Shown one piece after another: positions 23,535-31,668 of a stretch of 48,158 nucleotides of DNA (its first letter is position 1; each line of letters opens with the position of its first letter). The position numbers were made by a program, and so were the translations under genes. The notes under the pieces are model-generated. The model was not told the DNA's origin. It made no database searches and worked only from the letters and a program-made list of their open reading frames with translations. Source of the DNA: Planctomycetia bacterium (lineage in GTDB: Bacteria > Planctomycetota > UBA8108 > SXIK01); the NCBI GenBank assembly GCA_005772855.1, contig SXIK01000004.1, forward strand, positions 1 through 48,158, in the 5' to 3' direction.

Positions 23535-24916
23535 TGCCCTACACCCCCCACACGCCCCAGGACCGGGAGGAGATGCTCAAGGCCATCGGCCTCGAGAAGA
23601 TGGAGGACCTTTTCCGGGGTGTCCCGAAAGCGATTCGCCTCGATCGACCGCTGAACATACCATCAAGGAAGAGCGAGGCCGAGATCCTTGGCGAGTTCGA
23701 GCGCATGGCATCGAAGAACCTGCGTCTCGATAGCCGACCATCGTTTCTTGGCGCGGGCTCGTACAACCGCTTCGTTCCCGCGGCGATCGACTACCTCGCG
23801 AGCCGCGGCGAGTTCAACACCGCCTACACACCGTACCAGCCGGAGGTGAGTCAGGGAACTCTGCAGGCCATCTTCGAGTACCAGACGTTGATCTGCCGCC
23901 TGACGGGCATGGAGATTTCGAACGCCAGCATGTACGAAGCCGGGACTGCTGTTGCCGAAAGTGTGCTCATGGCTCACGCGATCCGGGACAGCTCGAAGAA
24001 GGTGCTGGTCTCCGAAGGCGTCCACCCGGAATACCGGCGGGTGCTGGAAACCTATCTCAGGAATCATCCCCTCGAGCTCGTCACAATTCCAATCTCTGAA
24101 GGCGTCACACAGCTGAACGCAATCGAGGGCCAGATCGGCCTCGACACCGCGGCCGTCGTGATCCAGAGCCCCAACTTCTTCGGCTCCATCGAGGATGGCC
24201 CCGCGATTGGAAAGCTGCTTCAGTCGAAGCCGGAGGAGGCCAGACCATTTTTTGTCGTTGTCGCTGACCCGGTCTCGCTCGCTCTGCTCGAGCCGCCCGG
24301 GGCCTACGGGGCCAACATTGCGCTGGGCGATGGGCAGCCACTCGGCAACTACCCAGCCTATGGCGGTCCCACGTTCGGCTACTTCACCACCCGCATGACA
24401 CATGTCCGCAAGGTGCCAGGGCGAATCGTGGGAGAGACGAAGGACAGGGACGGGAATCGAGGATATGTGCTCACCTTCCAGACGCGGGAGCAGCATATTC
24501 GTCGCGAGCGTGCAACCAGCAATATATGCACGAATCAAGGCCTCTTGAGCTTGAGGGGAGCCATGTACTTGAGCCTGCTCGGCGAGGCAGGCCTCCGGGA
24601 GGTTGCCGAGGCTTCCGTGCGGATGGCGCATCACGCCCACGCCAGGCTGACACAAATCCCCGGCGTGAAGGCAGTTTTTCAAGCTCCCTTCTTCTTTGAG
24701 TTCGCCTTGCGGCTGCCGGTGGATGCCGAGCATGCCTATGACCACCTGGCTTTGCACGGTATCACAGGCGGGCTGCCCCTGGGTCGCTACTTCCCCGAGC
24801 GAAGACACGAAATGCTCTTCGCCTGCACCGAGCTGACGCGGCTAGAACACCTCGAGCACCTGACCATCGCCCTGAAGGAAATCTGCCAGCGGGCGCCTGC
24901 GCTCGCCAGCCACTGA
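23534..24916 (+). CDS. gcvPA: Glycine dehydrogenase (decarboxylating) subunit 1
   Basis: A 460-residue non-PLP half of the split P protein. It pairs with GcvPB to decarboxylate glycine and load GcvH. Visible: the early FLGAGSYNRFVPAAIDYLAS, NTAYTPYQPEVSQGTLQAIF near residue 95, YEAGTAVAESVLMA, and YGGPTFGYF. The ATG overlaps the gcvH stop by one base, so coupling is likely. The split GcvPA/GcvPB form occurs in Firmicutes, Planctomycetes and other phyla, in contrast to the fused GcvP of E. coli. Confidence 0.95.
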   Translation: MPYTPHTPQDREEMLKAIGLEKMEDLFRGVPKAIRLDRPLNIPSRKSEAEILGEFERMASKNLRLDSRPSFLGAGSYNRFVPAAIDYLASRGEFNTAYTPYQPEVSQGTLQAIFEYQTLICRLTGMEISNASMYEAGTAVAESVLMAHAIRDSSKKVLVSEGVHPEYRRVLETYLRNHPLELVTIPISEGVTQLNAIEGQIGLDTAAVVIQSPNFFGSIEDGPAIGKLLQSKPEEARPFFVVVADPVSLALLEPPGAYGANIALGDGQPLGNYPAYGGPTFGYFTTRMTHVRKVPGRIVGETKDRDGNRGYVLTFQTREQHIRRERATSNICTNQGLLSLRGAMYLSLLGEAGLREVAEASVRMAHHAHARLTQIPGVKAVFQAPFFFEFALRLPVDAEHAYDHLALHGITGGLPLGRYFPERRHEMLFACTELTRLEHLEHLTIALKEICQRAPALASH

Positions 24917-24931
24917 ATCATTGAATAACTC

Positions 24932-26407
24932 ATGAGCACCCACAGAACAGCCAGCACGATTTTTGAGATCAGCCGACCGGGCCGCCGCGGCATCCTTCCG
25001 CCCACGTGCGAACCAGGCTTGCCCGGCATCGACTCCTGCATTCCGGGCCACCTGCGCCGCCAGGTGCCCGCCGAGCTTCCCGAGGTGAGCGAGCTCGACG
25101 GTATCCGCCACTACACGCGCATGTCGACTCTCAACTTCGCGATCGACAACACGTTTTATCCGCTGGGTTCCTGCACCATGAAGTACAACCCCCGCCTGAA
25201 CGAGGTGGCAGCGTCGAAGCCCGGCTTCACGCACTCGCACCCGCTCGCAAGGGCAGAGGAGGTGCAAGGTTTCCTTGAAGCGATGCACGCTCTCGAATTA
25301 ATCCTCGCCGAGGTGAGTGGTCTCCCCCATGTGAGCTTGCAGCCAGCTGCTGGCGCTCACGGCGAGCTCACGGCACTCATGATGATCAGAGCCTACCACC
25401 TCGAGCGCGGGGCCAGGGAACGGGAGGTGATTCTCATTCCAGACAGCGCTCACGGCACGAACCCGTCGAGTTGCACGATCGCCGGCTTCAGAACGCGGGA
25501 GGTAAAGTCAGGAAAAGACGGCACGGTCGACATGGACGACCTGCGGGCGAAGATGGACCCGGAGGTGGCGGGCATGATGATCACGAACCCCAATACCCTG
25601 GGGATTTTCGAGCCGAACATCCAGGAGATCAGCTCGATTCTGCATGCAGCCGGCGGCCTCCTCTACATGGACGGCGCCAACATGAACGCGATCCTCGGCA
25701 TCGCACGGCCCGGTGACTTCGGCGTCGACGTCATGCACTACAACTTGCACAAGACCTTCTCCACCCCGCACGGCGGTGGAGGCCCGGGGGCCGGGCCCAT
25801 TGCCGTGACAAACACACTCGAGCCCTATCTCCCCGTGCCCCGCGTCGTGCGGTCCAGGGACGGCAAGTTCTCGCTCTCCGAGAATCACCCCCGGTCGATC
25901 GGCAAGGTGCGATCCTACTTCGGCAACTCTGGAATCCTCCTGAGGGCTCTCGCCTACGCCTGGGCGCACGGCCCGGCGGACCTGCGCGCTGTCAGCGAGC
26001 ATGCCGTCTTGAATGCCAACTACATCCGAGCAGGCCTTGATGGGGCGTACCACCTACCCTATGGAGCTCCCAGCATGCACGAAGTCGTCTTCTCGGCCAA
26101 GATACAGAAGCAGTTCTCGGTGCGCGCCCTTGATATCGCCAAGAGGCTGTGCGATCTCGGATTTCATCCGCCAACGATCTATTTCCCGCTCATAGTGTCC
26201 GAGGCCCTCATGATCGAACCCACCGAGACCGAATCGAAGGAGACCCTGGACCAGTTCATTCAGGCCATGCTCCAGATAGCCCGGGAGTCCGAGACTAAGC
26301 CCGAGCTACTCCACAATGCCCCGGTGACCCTGCCCGTCAAGCGCCTCGATGAGGTCAACGCGGTGAAGACTCCTGTCCTGACCTGTTGTGGAACAAGCCC
26401 CCAGTGA
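24932..26407 (+). CDS. gcvPB: Glycine dehydrogenase (decarboxylating) subunit 2, PLP subunit
   Basis: A 491-residue PLP-bearing half of the split P protein. Visible: FYPLGSCTMKYNPRLNE near residue 76, SLQPAAGAHGEL, the IPDSAHGTNPSSC segment near residue 169, MDGANMNAI, and the PLP lysine K274 in HYNLHKTFSTPHGGGGPGAG. It starts 15 nt after gcvPA. It is the last gene of the operon and converges on ribF with a 12-nt gap. The fourth component, dihydrolipoyl dehydrogenase, is not in the window. Confidence 0.95.
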   Translation: MSTHRTASTIFEISRPGRRGILPPTCEPGLPGIDSCIPGHLRRQVPAELPEVSELDGIRHYTRMSTLNFAIDNTFYPLGSCTMKYNPRLNEVAASKPGFTHSHPLARAEEVQGFLEAMHALELILAEVSGLPHVSLQPAAGAHGELTALMMIRAYHLERGAREREVILIPDSAHGTNPSSCTIAGFRTREVKSGKDGTVDMDDLRAKMDPEVAGMMITNPNTLGIFEPNIQEISSILHAAGGLLYMDGANMNAILGIARPGDFGVDVMHYNLHKTFSTPHGGGGPGAGPIAVTNTLEPYLPVPRVVRSRDGKFSLSENHPRSIGKVRSYFGNSGILLRALAYAWAHGPADLRAVSEHAVLNANYIRAGLDGAYHLPYGAPSMHEVVFSAKIQKQFSVRALDIAKRLCDLGFHPPTIYFPLIVSEALMIEPTETESKETLDQFIQAMLQIARESETKPELLHNAPVTLPVKRLDEVNAVKTPVLTCCGTSPQ

Positions 26408-26419
26408 TGGCCCCCGCGC

Positions 26420-27376
26420 TCAGGGATCCTGACGGAAAAAGTCGCGCGCTCGCGCAACGTCCAGCCGGATTTGCTCCACCAGCGCGTCCACAGACTCAAA
26501 CTTGAGCTCGCCCCTGGCGCGTTTGCGAAGCATCACCTCGACGCGCTCGTCATAGAGACTGCCATTCCAGTCGAGGAGATGCGCCTCGACGAGGGTGCAG
26601 GCCACCGTGGGGTCCTTGAACGTGGGCCGCTTGCCGACGTTGACCACGGCGGTCCAGGGCGCGACCCCCGGACGGTCCAGGAAAACAATATGGGCGAAGT
26701 AAACACCAAGGGGGGGTAGCCCGGTGCCCATCGTGTCAACATTGGCCGTCGGGAAGCCAAGTGTTCGGCCCCGCCCATCGCCTTCCATCACCCGCCCGAA
26801 CAGGGCAAAGGGGCGCCCGAGGAGCTGCTCCAGCCGGGCAAGGTCTCCGACCGCCAGCGCGTCGCGAACGAGCGTGCTCGAGACTCGCTCACCATTGATT
26901 CGCTCGATTCTCGCCTGCCGCACTTGAATGCCAAGAGCTGACGCCCTGCCACCCAGATACTCAAAATTGCCCCGCCGCTTGTGCCCGATGGCCGTGTCGA
27001 AGCCCAGGAGGAGCATGCGCCCGCCCAGCGCTCGCACCACAACCCGCCGCACGAAGTCATCCGCAGACTCGGCAGACACCGCTCGATCGAAGGAGAGGAC
27101 CAGGGTATCCGCAATGCCTTCGCGCTCCAGAAGAACCAGCCGGTGCTCCAGGCTTGAGATTACAACAGGCCCCGAGCCGGTCAGGACCTCCTGCGGGTGG
27201 CGATCGAAAGTGACCACGCGGGGGGCGGCGCCCGCCTCCCTGGCCCAGGCTTTCAGCTCCGCCAGCAGCCGCCTGTGGCCCTCGTGAAGGCCGTCGAACA
27301 TCCCGATCGCCACCACGGCTGGCCCCGGAAGACCGCCTCGAGCCGCGAGCGCCATTAAATCTCGATGCGTCTCCAT
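26420..27376 (-). CDS. ribF: Bifunctional riboflavin kinase / FAD synthetase
   Basis: A 318-residue enzyme that phosphorylates riboflavin to FMN and adenylates FMN to FAD. The N-terminal adenylyltransferase domain shows AIGMFDGLHEGHRRLL near residue 22 and the TFDRHPQEVL segment; a following part shows RINGERVSSTLVRDAL; the C-terminal kinase domain shows GRGRTLGFPTANVD and VVNVGKRPTF. It starts 15 nt after def and is probably co-transcribed with it. It supplies flavins for the glycine cleavage and respiratory enzymes, among others. Confidence 0.93.
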   Translation of the reverse strand: METHRDLMALAARGGLPGPAVVAIGMFDGLHEGHRRLLAELKAWAREAGAAPRVVTFDRHPQEVLTGSGPVVISSLEHRLVLLEREGIADTLVLSFDRAVSAESADDFVRRVVVRALGGRMLLLGFDTAIGHKRRGNFEYLGGRASALGIQVRQARIERINGERVSSTLVRDALAVGDLARLEQLLGRPFALFGRVMEGDGRGRTLGFPTANVDTMGTGLPPLGVYFAHIVFLDRPGVAPWTAVVNVGKRPTFKDPTVACTLVEAHLLDWNGSLYDERVEVMLRKRARGELKFESVDALVEQIRLDVARARDFFRQDP

Positions 27377-27391
27377 TCTCAGATTCAGGCC

Positions 27392-27922
27392 TCACCGGGT
27401 GGGACGCGACCGCTCCCTGAACTCCTTCTCAAGTTTCTTGAGCGTCTTGCCCGCGAGCATTCGTTCCGTGGTGCTCAGTCGGGTGATAAAAAGGATCCCG
27501 TCGAGGTGATCCAACTCGTGTTGAAAGACGCGGGCTTCGAGATCCACCAGGTCCTCTCGAAAAGCTTGGCCGTCGAGCCCGATCGCACGAACCGCGAGTC
27601 CGCGATAGCGGGCCACTTTGCCTCGCACGCCGGGGATCGAAAGGCACCCCTCCTCGGCGACCTCCTCCTCCACGGGCCCCGGGGATGCCTCCACTTCCGG
27701 GTTAATGTAAACCCTCTCGCCCGAGGAGTCCGGTTCTCCCAGCGCGTTCACCACAAAGAGCCGAACGCTCCAGCCCACCTGCGGGGCCGCCAGGCCCACG
27801 CCCTTTTCTCGATACATGAGGTCGAACATCTCCCGGGCTTTTCTGCGAACTTCGTCGTCGATTGCCTCAAGGAGGGAAGCTCGGCGCCTCAGGACCGGTT
27901 CGGGGTATAAAACCAGCTCCAT
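27392..27922 (-). CDS. def: Peptide deformylase
   Basis: A 176-residue metalloprotease that removes the N-formyl group from nascent proteins. All three family motifs are present: GVGLAAPQVG (residues 41-50), EEGCLSIPG with metal ligand C93, and QHELDHLDG with H135, E136 and H139. ATG 27922 (MELVLYPEPVL) is chosen; the frame also permits GTG 27949, but that start would lie only 2 nt after a perfect -10 hexamer. It is followed by ribF. Confidence 0.95.
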   Translation of the reverse strand: MELVLYPEPVLRRRASLLEAIDDEVRRKAREMFDLMYREKGVGLAAPQVGWSVRLFVVNALGEPDSSGERVYINPEVEASPGPVEEEVAEEGCLSIPGVRGKVARYRGLAVRAIGLDGQAFREDLVDLEARVFQHELDHLDGILFITRLSTTERMLAGKTLKKLEKEFRERSRPTR

Positions 27923-27951
27923 CTCGGATTCTTTCTGCAAGAAAGCCACAC

Positions 27952-27957
27952 ATTATA
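27952..27957 (-). promoter_or_regulatory. Candidate -10 hexamer of def
   Basis: A perfect TATAAT on the minus strand would start transcription near 27945, about 23 nt before ATG 27922. No convincing -35 hexamer lies at the right distance; repeat copy D occupies the DNA just upstream. Confidence 0.45.
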
Positions 27958-27984
27958 CCGTTGGACCCACAGTCACACCACGAA

Positions 27985-28031
27985 GTATATGCTCCTCGCG
28001 GGGGAGCAAGACCACACCGGGGCGCCTGGCG
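27985..28031 (-). repeat. Promoter-linked structured repeat, copy D (tail only)
   Basis: On the minus strand CGCCAGGCG (28031-28023) is followed by GCTCCCCCGCGAGGAGC (28007-27991), a small hairpin, as in the tail of copies A-C; the bases CCCCCGCGAGGAGCA are identical to copy C. The head with TATACT is missing or too diverged to recognise. It lies directly upstream of the def promoter candidate. The rest of 27923-28112 shows no supported gene. Confidence 0.55.
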
Positions 28032-28112
28032 AGACGCGAAATATCATTCGTGGCCGCGTGCGGTACGGGAAAGTCTGTAATTCCTCCTGGCTGGACAGCC
28101 GCCACACTCGCG

Positions 28113-29441
28113 TCAACAAGATCGCTGAGGAACGGCTCCAACGCAACTGGCAGCTTTCCCCGGGTCGTTCAACTTGCGGCCGCCCTGCGGGAAGAAGCCC
28201 GGGGCGCAAAGAAGCGCAGATAGAGCCAAAGCCGCCCAGCTCATGGGGCAGTAAGCAAGGAGCCGCGTGCTCAGGTCCCTACCGATGAGATCGGGGCTCG
28301 TCGCAACAACAGATACGAAAGCGAAGGACCACAGAGCCGCACCCACTCGCGCCCGTCGGTGGCTGTCACAACTGCGAAACGCATCGAAACCCAGGACGGC
28401 CGCGGGCCAGAGCGCCAGGAAATGCGCCTTGCGACTCAGAGGAGCCAGCGCCACCATGAGAGCGCAGATCGTGGCGATCTCCTCCGGACGAAACGCGATT
28501 CCAAGCCCGGGCGCCCGTCGCCAGCCAAGAAGGAGGGCCAGGATGAGAATTCCTCCTGCGGCCAGCAGGTAGACGACGTCTGCCGAGCCCTTCGTGAGCG
28601 CGAAGAGGTGAATGGACACTTTCTTGCCGTCGTGAGCGGTGGCGTCCGAGTCGCGCAGGATCCTGTGGAAGAAGGCTCTGATGCTCTGGCCGGGCTCATA
28701 GCCGGACGCCTCCTCCTTCGAGTAGCTCCCCGAGGAGGGATGCACGTGCTCGAGCGTCACTTTTTGCCATGCTGACCAGGCCTTCTCGGCCCCCTCGCGG
28801 CCAAGGACAGCGACGGGCAAGAGGCCCCCGAAGAGCACCCCCCCAACAACAACGCCGGCCAGAAATCGCCAGCGAAGCCGAAAGACTACCCAGGCCAGTC
28901 CGATCACGGGGGAGACCTTCGACAGAATCGCGATTGCGAAGAGCCCGCCGGCGAGGAAACTTCCTCGCGTCCACAGAAGGTCGAAGGACGCCATCACCAC
29001 GGCAAGCACGAAGAGGTTCGCATTGCCGTTTGCAAAGTCGCTTTCAATCAGCCGATAGGCCAGGAGAAACCCCGCGATCCGCGCGGGCAAGGAGAGTGGG
29101 ATGCCCAGGATCCGACCCATGTGCCGAAAAATATAAAGAACGATCGCGGCGCTCAGGAACACCCACAGCGTGGCAAAGAGGCGGTAAGGCAGGAGTCCAA
29201 GGGGCGCAAGGAGGATTGCGAAGGTAGGAGGGTAGAGGTTGGAGCGGTGCGGCGACTCGTAGGACGAGGCCACGTTCCAATCCCACACGCTTCGGGCGGC
29301 CGCATGATACGCGTGGATGTCGTTCGACTTGTCTTCCTGGAAGACGCCGGCCTTCCAGAGACCGCGCGCAACGAGGATGCTCCAGAGAACCACGAAGAGG
29401 GTCGTGGCAGAGAGCACCGCACGTTGCCGGGTCCATTCCAT
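28113..29441 (-). CDS. GT87-type (DUF2029) membrane glycosyltransferase
   Basis: A 442-residue polytopic inner-membrane protein of the GT-C type with roughly ten hydrophobic segments, starting TTLFVVLWSILVARGLW. Typical family marks are DIHAYHAAARSVW near residues 41-53, NLYPPTFAILLAPL, and ANGNANLFVLAVVM near residue 143. GT87 enzymes use polyprenyl-phosphate sugars outside the cytoplasm; the sugar here is unknown. ATG 29441 is chosen; the frame continues upstream through repeat copy C but is not protein-like there. The TATACT of copy C begins 12 nt away, so the gene would have almost no leader if it used the opposite-strand TATAAC. It is divergent from the ArnA-like formyltransferase, which also suggests glycolipid work. 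Confidence 0.75.
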   Translation of the reverse strand: MEWTRQRAVLSATTLFVVLWSILVARGLWKAGVFQEDKSNDIHAYHAAARSVWDWNVASSYESPHRSNLYPPTFAILLAPLGLLPYRLFATLWVFLSAAIVLYIFRHMGRILGIPLSLPARIAGFLLAYRLIESDFANGNANLFVLAVVMASFDLLWTRGSFLAGGLFAIAILSKVSPVIGLAWVVFRLRWRFLAGVVVGGVLFGGLLPVAVLGREGAEKAWSAWQKVTLEHVHPSSGSYSKEEASGYEPGQSIRAFFHRILRDSDATAHDGKKVSIHLFALTKGSADVVYLLAAGGILILALLLGWRRAPGLGIAFRPEEIATICALMVALAPLSRKAHFLALWPAAVLGFDAFRSCDSHRRARVGAALWSFAFVSVVATSPDLIGRDLSTRLLAYCPMSWAALALSALLCAPGFFPQGGRKLNDPGKAASCVGAVPQRSC

Positions 29442-29452
29442 GGCGCGTATGT

Positions 29453-29612
29453 TATACTCCGCGCGGCCGTGATTGGGACATCCTGACCAACGCTCCTTCA
29501 ACCATCGGCGCCGGAGGCGGCCGGGGCTTGTCGAGCACCGAGGAGGGGGGCAGGGCGCCACCATGCGGCCGGTGCGGGGGTCGCCTTCCTCCCCCGCGAG
29601 GAGCACAAGCAA
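29453..29612 (+). repeat. Promoter-linked structured repeat, copy C
   Basis: Head: TATACT (29453-29458), CGCGCGGCCGTGATTGGGAC, CATCCTGACCAACGCTCCTT, GGCGCCGGAGGCGGCC. The middle GGCTTGTCGAGCACCGAGGA aligns with copy B. Tail: TGCGGCC, GGGGG, and a hairpin of TTCCTC (29586-29591) and GAGGAG (29598-29603) around CCCCGC. The alternative partner GGGGG can pair with CCCCC. It lies between divergent GT87 and the formyltransferase gene, about 37 nt before the latter's start. Confidence 0.75.
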
Positions 29613-29636
29613 GCACTTCAAGCTTTTCTGTGACTC

Positions 29637-29651
29637 GGGAGGTCCCCCCTG
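29637..29651 (+). promoter_or_regulatory. Ribosome-binding site that points to a CTG start
   Basis: GGGAGG (29637-29642) lies 6 nt before CTG at 29649. Translating from this CTG gives the complete first strand and glycine loop MRIVLFGYSSVGARAYRAL expected in the family. The next possible start, GTG 29679, would remove that strand and has no ribosome-binding sequence. Confidence 0.7.
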
Positions 29652-30542
29652 CGTATCGTACTTTTTGGCTATTCCTCCGTGGGTGCCAGGGCGTACCGCG
29701 CCCTGCGCAAGCTGAACGCGACCATCACCGCCGTCTGCACCCACGAAGACGCGCCCGGCGACCCGCTCTGGTTTGAGCCCCTGAGCCGACTGGGAAGAGC
29801 GGATGGTGTCCCCGTCGAGGAGCTTTCAACGCAGGCAGCAAGGAGCACTCCTGCCTGTCTCGGGTTAGTCGAGACGGCGCGTCCCGATATTATCCTTTCG
29901 GCGTACTTCCGCTCGTTGATCGCTCCGGAGGTCCTGTCCCTTGCGCCTCGGGGAGCCTACAACTTGCATGGATCGCTCCTGCCGCGCTATCGAGGCCGCG
30001 CGCCCGTGAATTGGGTCCTCGTCAACGGCGAGACAGAGACGGGCATGACCCTCCACCACATGACCGCCCGGGCAGATGCGGGCGACATCGTCGGGCAAGT
30101 CCGCCTTGCGATCGGTCCCGACGAAACCGCCCCCGAGCTTCAAGCCCGCCTCGATGCGGCCGCCGAGGAGCTCGTGCTTCAGTGGATTCCCCGGATCGCG
30201 AACGGCACGGCGCCTCGTACCGCCCAGGATCTCTCAACGGGTTCTTATTATGGTCGACGCACCCCCGAGGATGGCCGATTCGAGTGGACATGGCCGGCAA
30301 GGCGCATTCACAACCTCGTGCGTGCCGTCACACGCCCATTCCCGGGAGCCTTCGTCGATGGCCCTCGCGGTCGAACGACACTCTGGCGCACACGGTGTCT
30401 CGAGGACCTGAGCGGCCTCACCTTGCGGCCCGGCGAGATTCAGACCAGCTCCGACGGGCAGACGCAATACGCTGGAACTGGAGCTGGAGTGCTGGAGATC
30501 CTCGAAGCAACCATTGAAGACAGTCCCCATCACAGGACGTAG
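29649..30542 (+). CDS. ArnA-like sugar N-formyltransferase (probable CTG start)
   Basis: A 297-residue formyltransferase using 10-formyl-THF. It resembles the N-terminal domain of ArnA (which formylates UDP-4-amino-arabinose for lipid A modification) more than Fmt: APRGAYNLHGSLLPRYRGRA, VLVNGETETGMTLHHM and RADAGDIVGQ are close to ArnA wording, and SYYGRRTPEDGRFEW matches the ArnA linker. Catalytic N105, H107 and D143 are present. The C-terminal decarboxylase domain of ArnA is absent. In this GC-rich, LPS-making bacterium it probably formylates an amino sugar nucleotide. A role as methionyl-tRNA formyltransferase, with def nearby on the other side of GT87, is the alternative. The 3' end overlaps the convergent DUF420 gene by 13 nt. 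Confidence 0.8.
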   Translation: MRIVLFGYSSVGARAYRALRKLNATITAVCTHEDAPGDPLWFEPLSRLGRADGVPVEELSTQAARSTPACLGLVETARPDIILSAYFRSLIAPEVLSLAPRGAYNLHGSLLPRYRGRAPVNWVLVNGETETGMTLHHMTARADAGDIVGQVRLAIGPDETAPELQARLDAAAEELVLQWIPRIANGTAPRTAQDLSTGSYYGRRTPEDGRFEWTWPARRIHNLVRAVTRPFPGAFVDGPRGRTTLWRTRCLEDLSGLTLRPGEIQTSSDGQTQYAGTGAGVLEILEATIEDSPHHRT

Positions 30543-30943
30543 AGGAAGCCATACACCATCACACCGGTGATCGAGACGTAGAGCCAAATCGGCAGAGTCC
30601 AGCGTGCAAGTCGACGATGGCGAGCGTGGCGCTTTCGAACGGCAAGGACGAGCGTGGCGATGGCCAATGGAGGCACGATCGCCGCAAGGACACTGTGAGA
30701 AAGCAGAATGACAAGGTAGACCTGTCGCAGCCCCTCCGGACCCGCATAAGGCTTTCTGCCGGCGTTGAAATGGTACAGGAGGTAGGAAGCCAGGAAAAGC
30801 GACGACGTGATGAATGCGCTCACCATGAACCTGGCGTGCATCGACTCCCGCTTGCGTCGGATTGCCACCCAGCCCGACAGGAGGAGGAAAAGGCTCGCAA
30901 GATTCAAGAACGCGTTCAGGTGAGGCAGGCGGTCATACCACAT
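30530..30943 (-). CDS. DUF420 membrane protein of the cytochrome oxidase cluster
   Basis: A 137-residue inner-membrane protein with four hydrophobic segments (around residues 9-26, 40-57, 74-96 and 112-133). The wording HLNAFLNLASLFLLLSGW, HARFMVSAFITSSLFL and LLYHFNAG, with HSVLAAIVPPLAI, is typical of DUF420, a family repeatedly found with sco and cox genes and presumed to help oxidase assembly. It is the last gene of the respiratory cluster, 26 nt after sco. Conserved histidines (H8, H36, H58, H83) could bind metal or heme; this is inference. Confidence 0.85.
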   Translation of the reverse strand: MWYDRLPHLNAFLNLASLFLLLSGWVAIRRKRESMHARFMVSAFITSSLFLASYLLYHFNAGRKPYAGPEGLRQVYLVILLSHSVLAAIVPPLAIATLVLAVRKRHARHRRLARWTLPIWLYVSITGVMVYGFLYVL

Positions 30944-30969
30944 GGGACTTCTCGCGGCCCAAAGGGCCC

Positions 30970-31659
30970 CTATCTAACCTCGTCAAGACAACGACTTAGG
31001 TCGCTTACGAGCCGCTTGAGGTCCCCTGGCTCGGGTCGGTAGTAGCCTCGAAGCCTTCCCTCCTGGTCGACGAGTGTGAAGCGGTCGCTGTGAATTATCT
31101 CCGAGGCATTCCCCGTGCCATCCTTGCGCGGCGCTGGCGCCGCCGACAGCTGGAAAACCTCCTGGCTCAGCCTCAAGACGTCTCCCTTCTTGCCCGTCAA
31201 GAAGACCCAGAGGCCTGTATCGGCTCCATAACGCTCGGCATAAGCCTTCAGCTCGCGTGGTGAATCTCGCTCGGGGTCGACGGAGAACGAGACGAACCGC
31301 ACACCGGAGCGCAGACGAGGATCCGCCTGAACCGATTCTTGAAGCAGCGTGAGATTCGTCGTGATGCAAGGGCAAGTGTCGCGGCAGTTGGTAAAGATGA
31401 AGCTCGCCACCCAGGCCTTACCTCGCAGTGATGAGGACTCGAAGGGCCGGCCTTCCTGGTCCGTGAGCGTGAAGTCCCCCACCACGCTCCCCAGGACTGG
31501 CAAGGCCTGACGGCTCTTCGCCGTCACAAGCAACATGAGGCCGCCGCAAGCGGCAAGCAGAAGGGCCACGATGCCAGTCTGCCAGGCTCCTCTGTGCCAG
31601 GCCGTCTCCCGCCCGCCGGCCTCTCTCGTCCTGACCATCTCCGTCGTCTCGGCGTCCAA
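30970..31659 (-). CDS. sco: Sco1/SenC copper chaperone for cytochrome oxidase
   Basis: A 229-residue membrane-anchored thioredoxin-fold protein that delivers copper to the CuA site. Visible: one N-terminal membrane segment (about residues 29-46), VVGDFTLTDQEGRPF, the copper motif C92-x3-C96 in FTNCRDTCPCIT, FVSFSVDPERDSP, and the distant copper-ligand histidine in IIHSDRFTLVD. The start is TTG 31659: GAGGAGG lies 4 nt before it, and the next ATG (31638) would be too far from this site. The ribosome-binding site overlaps the coxC stop region, so the two are coupled. Confidence 0.92.
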   Translation of the reverse strand: MDAETTEMVRTREAGGRETAWHRGAWQTGIVALLLAACGGLMLLVTAKSRQALPVLGSVVGDFTLTDQEGRPFESSSLRGKAWVASFIFTNCRDTCPCITTNLTLLQESVQADPRLRSGVRFVSFSVDPERDSPRELKAYAERYGADTGLWVFLTGKKGDVLRLSQEVFQLSAAPAPRKDGTGNASEIIHSDRFTLVDQEGRLRGYYRPEPGDLKRLVSDLSRCLDEVR

Positions 31660-31668
31660 TATTCCTCC

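Noticed and set aside
27953-28141. A 62-codon minus-strand open frame ending at the def -10 (ends HILRGVTVGPTV)
   Set aside because: It looks fairly protein-like but overlaps the end of the GT87 gene and repeat copy D, has no family resemblance and no ribosome-binding site.
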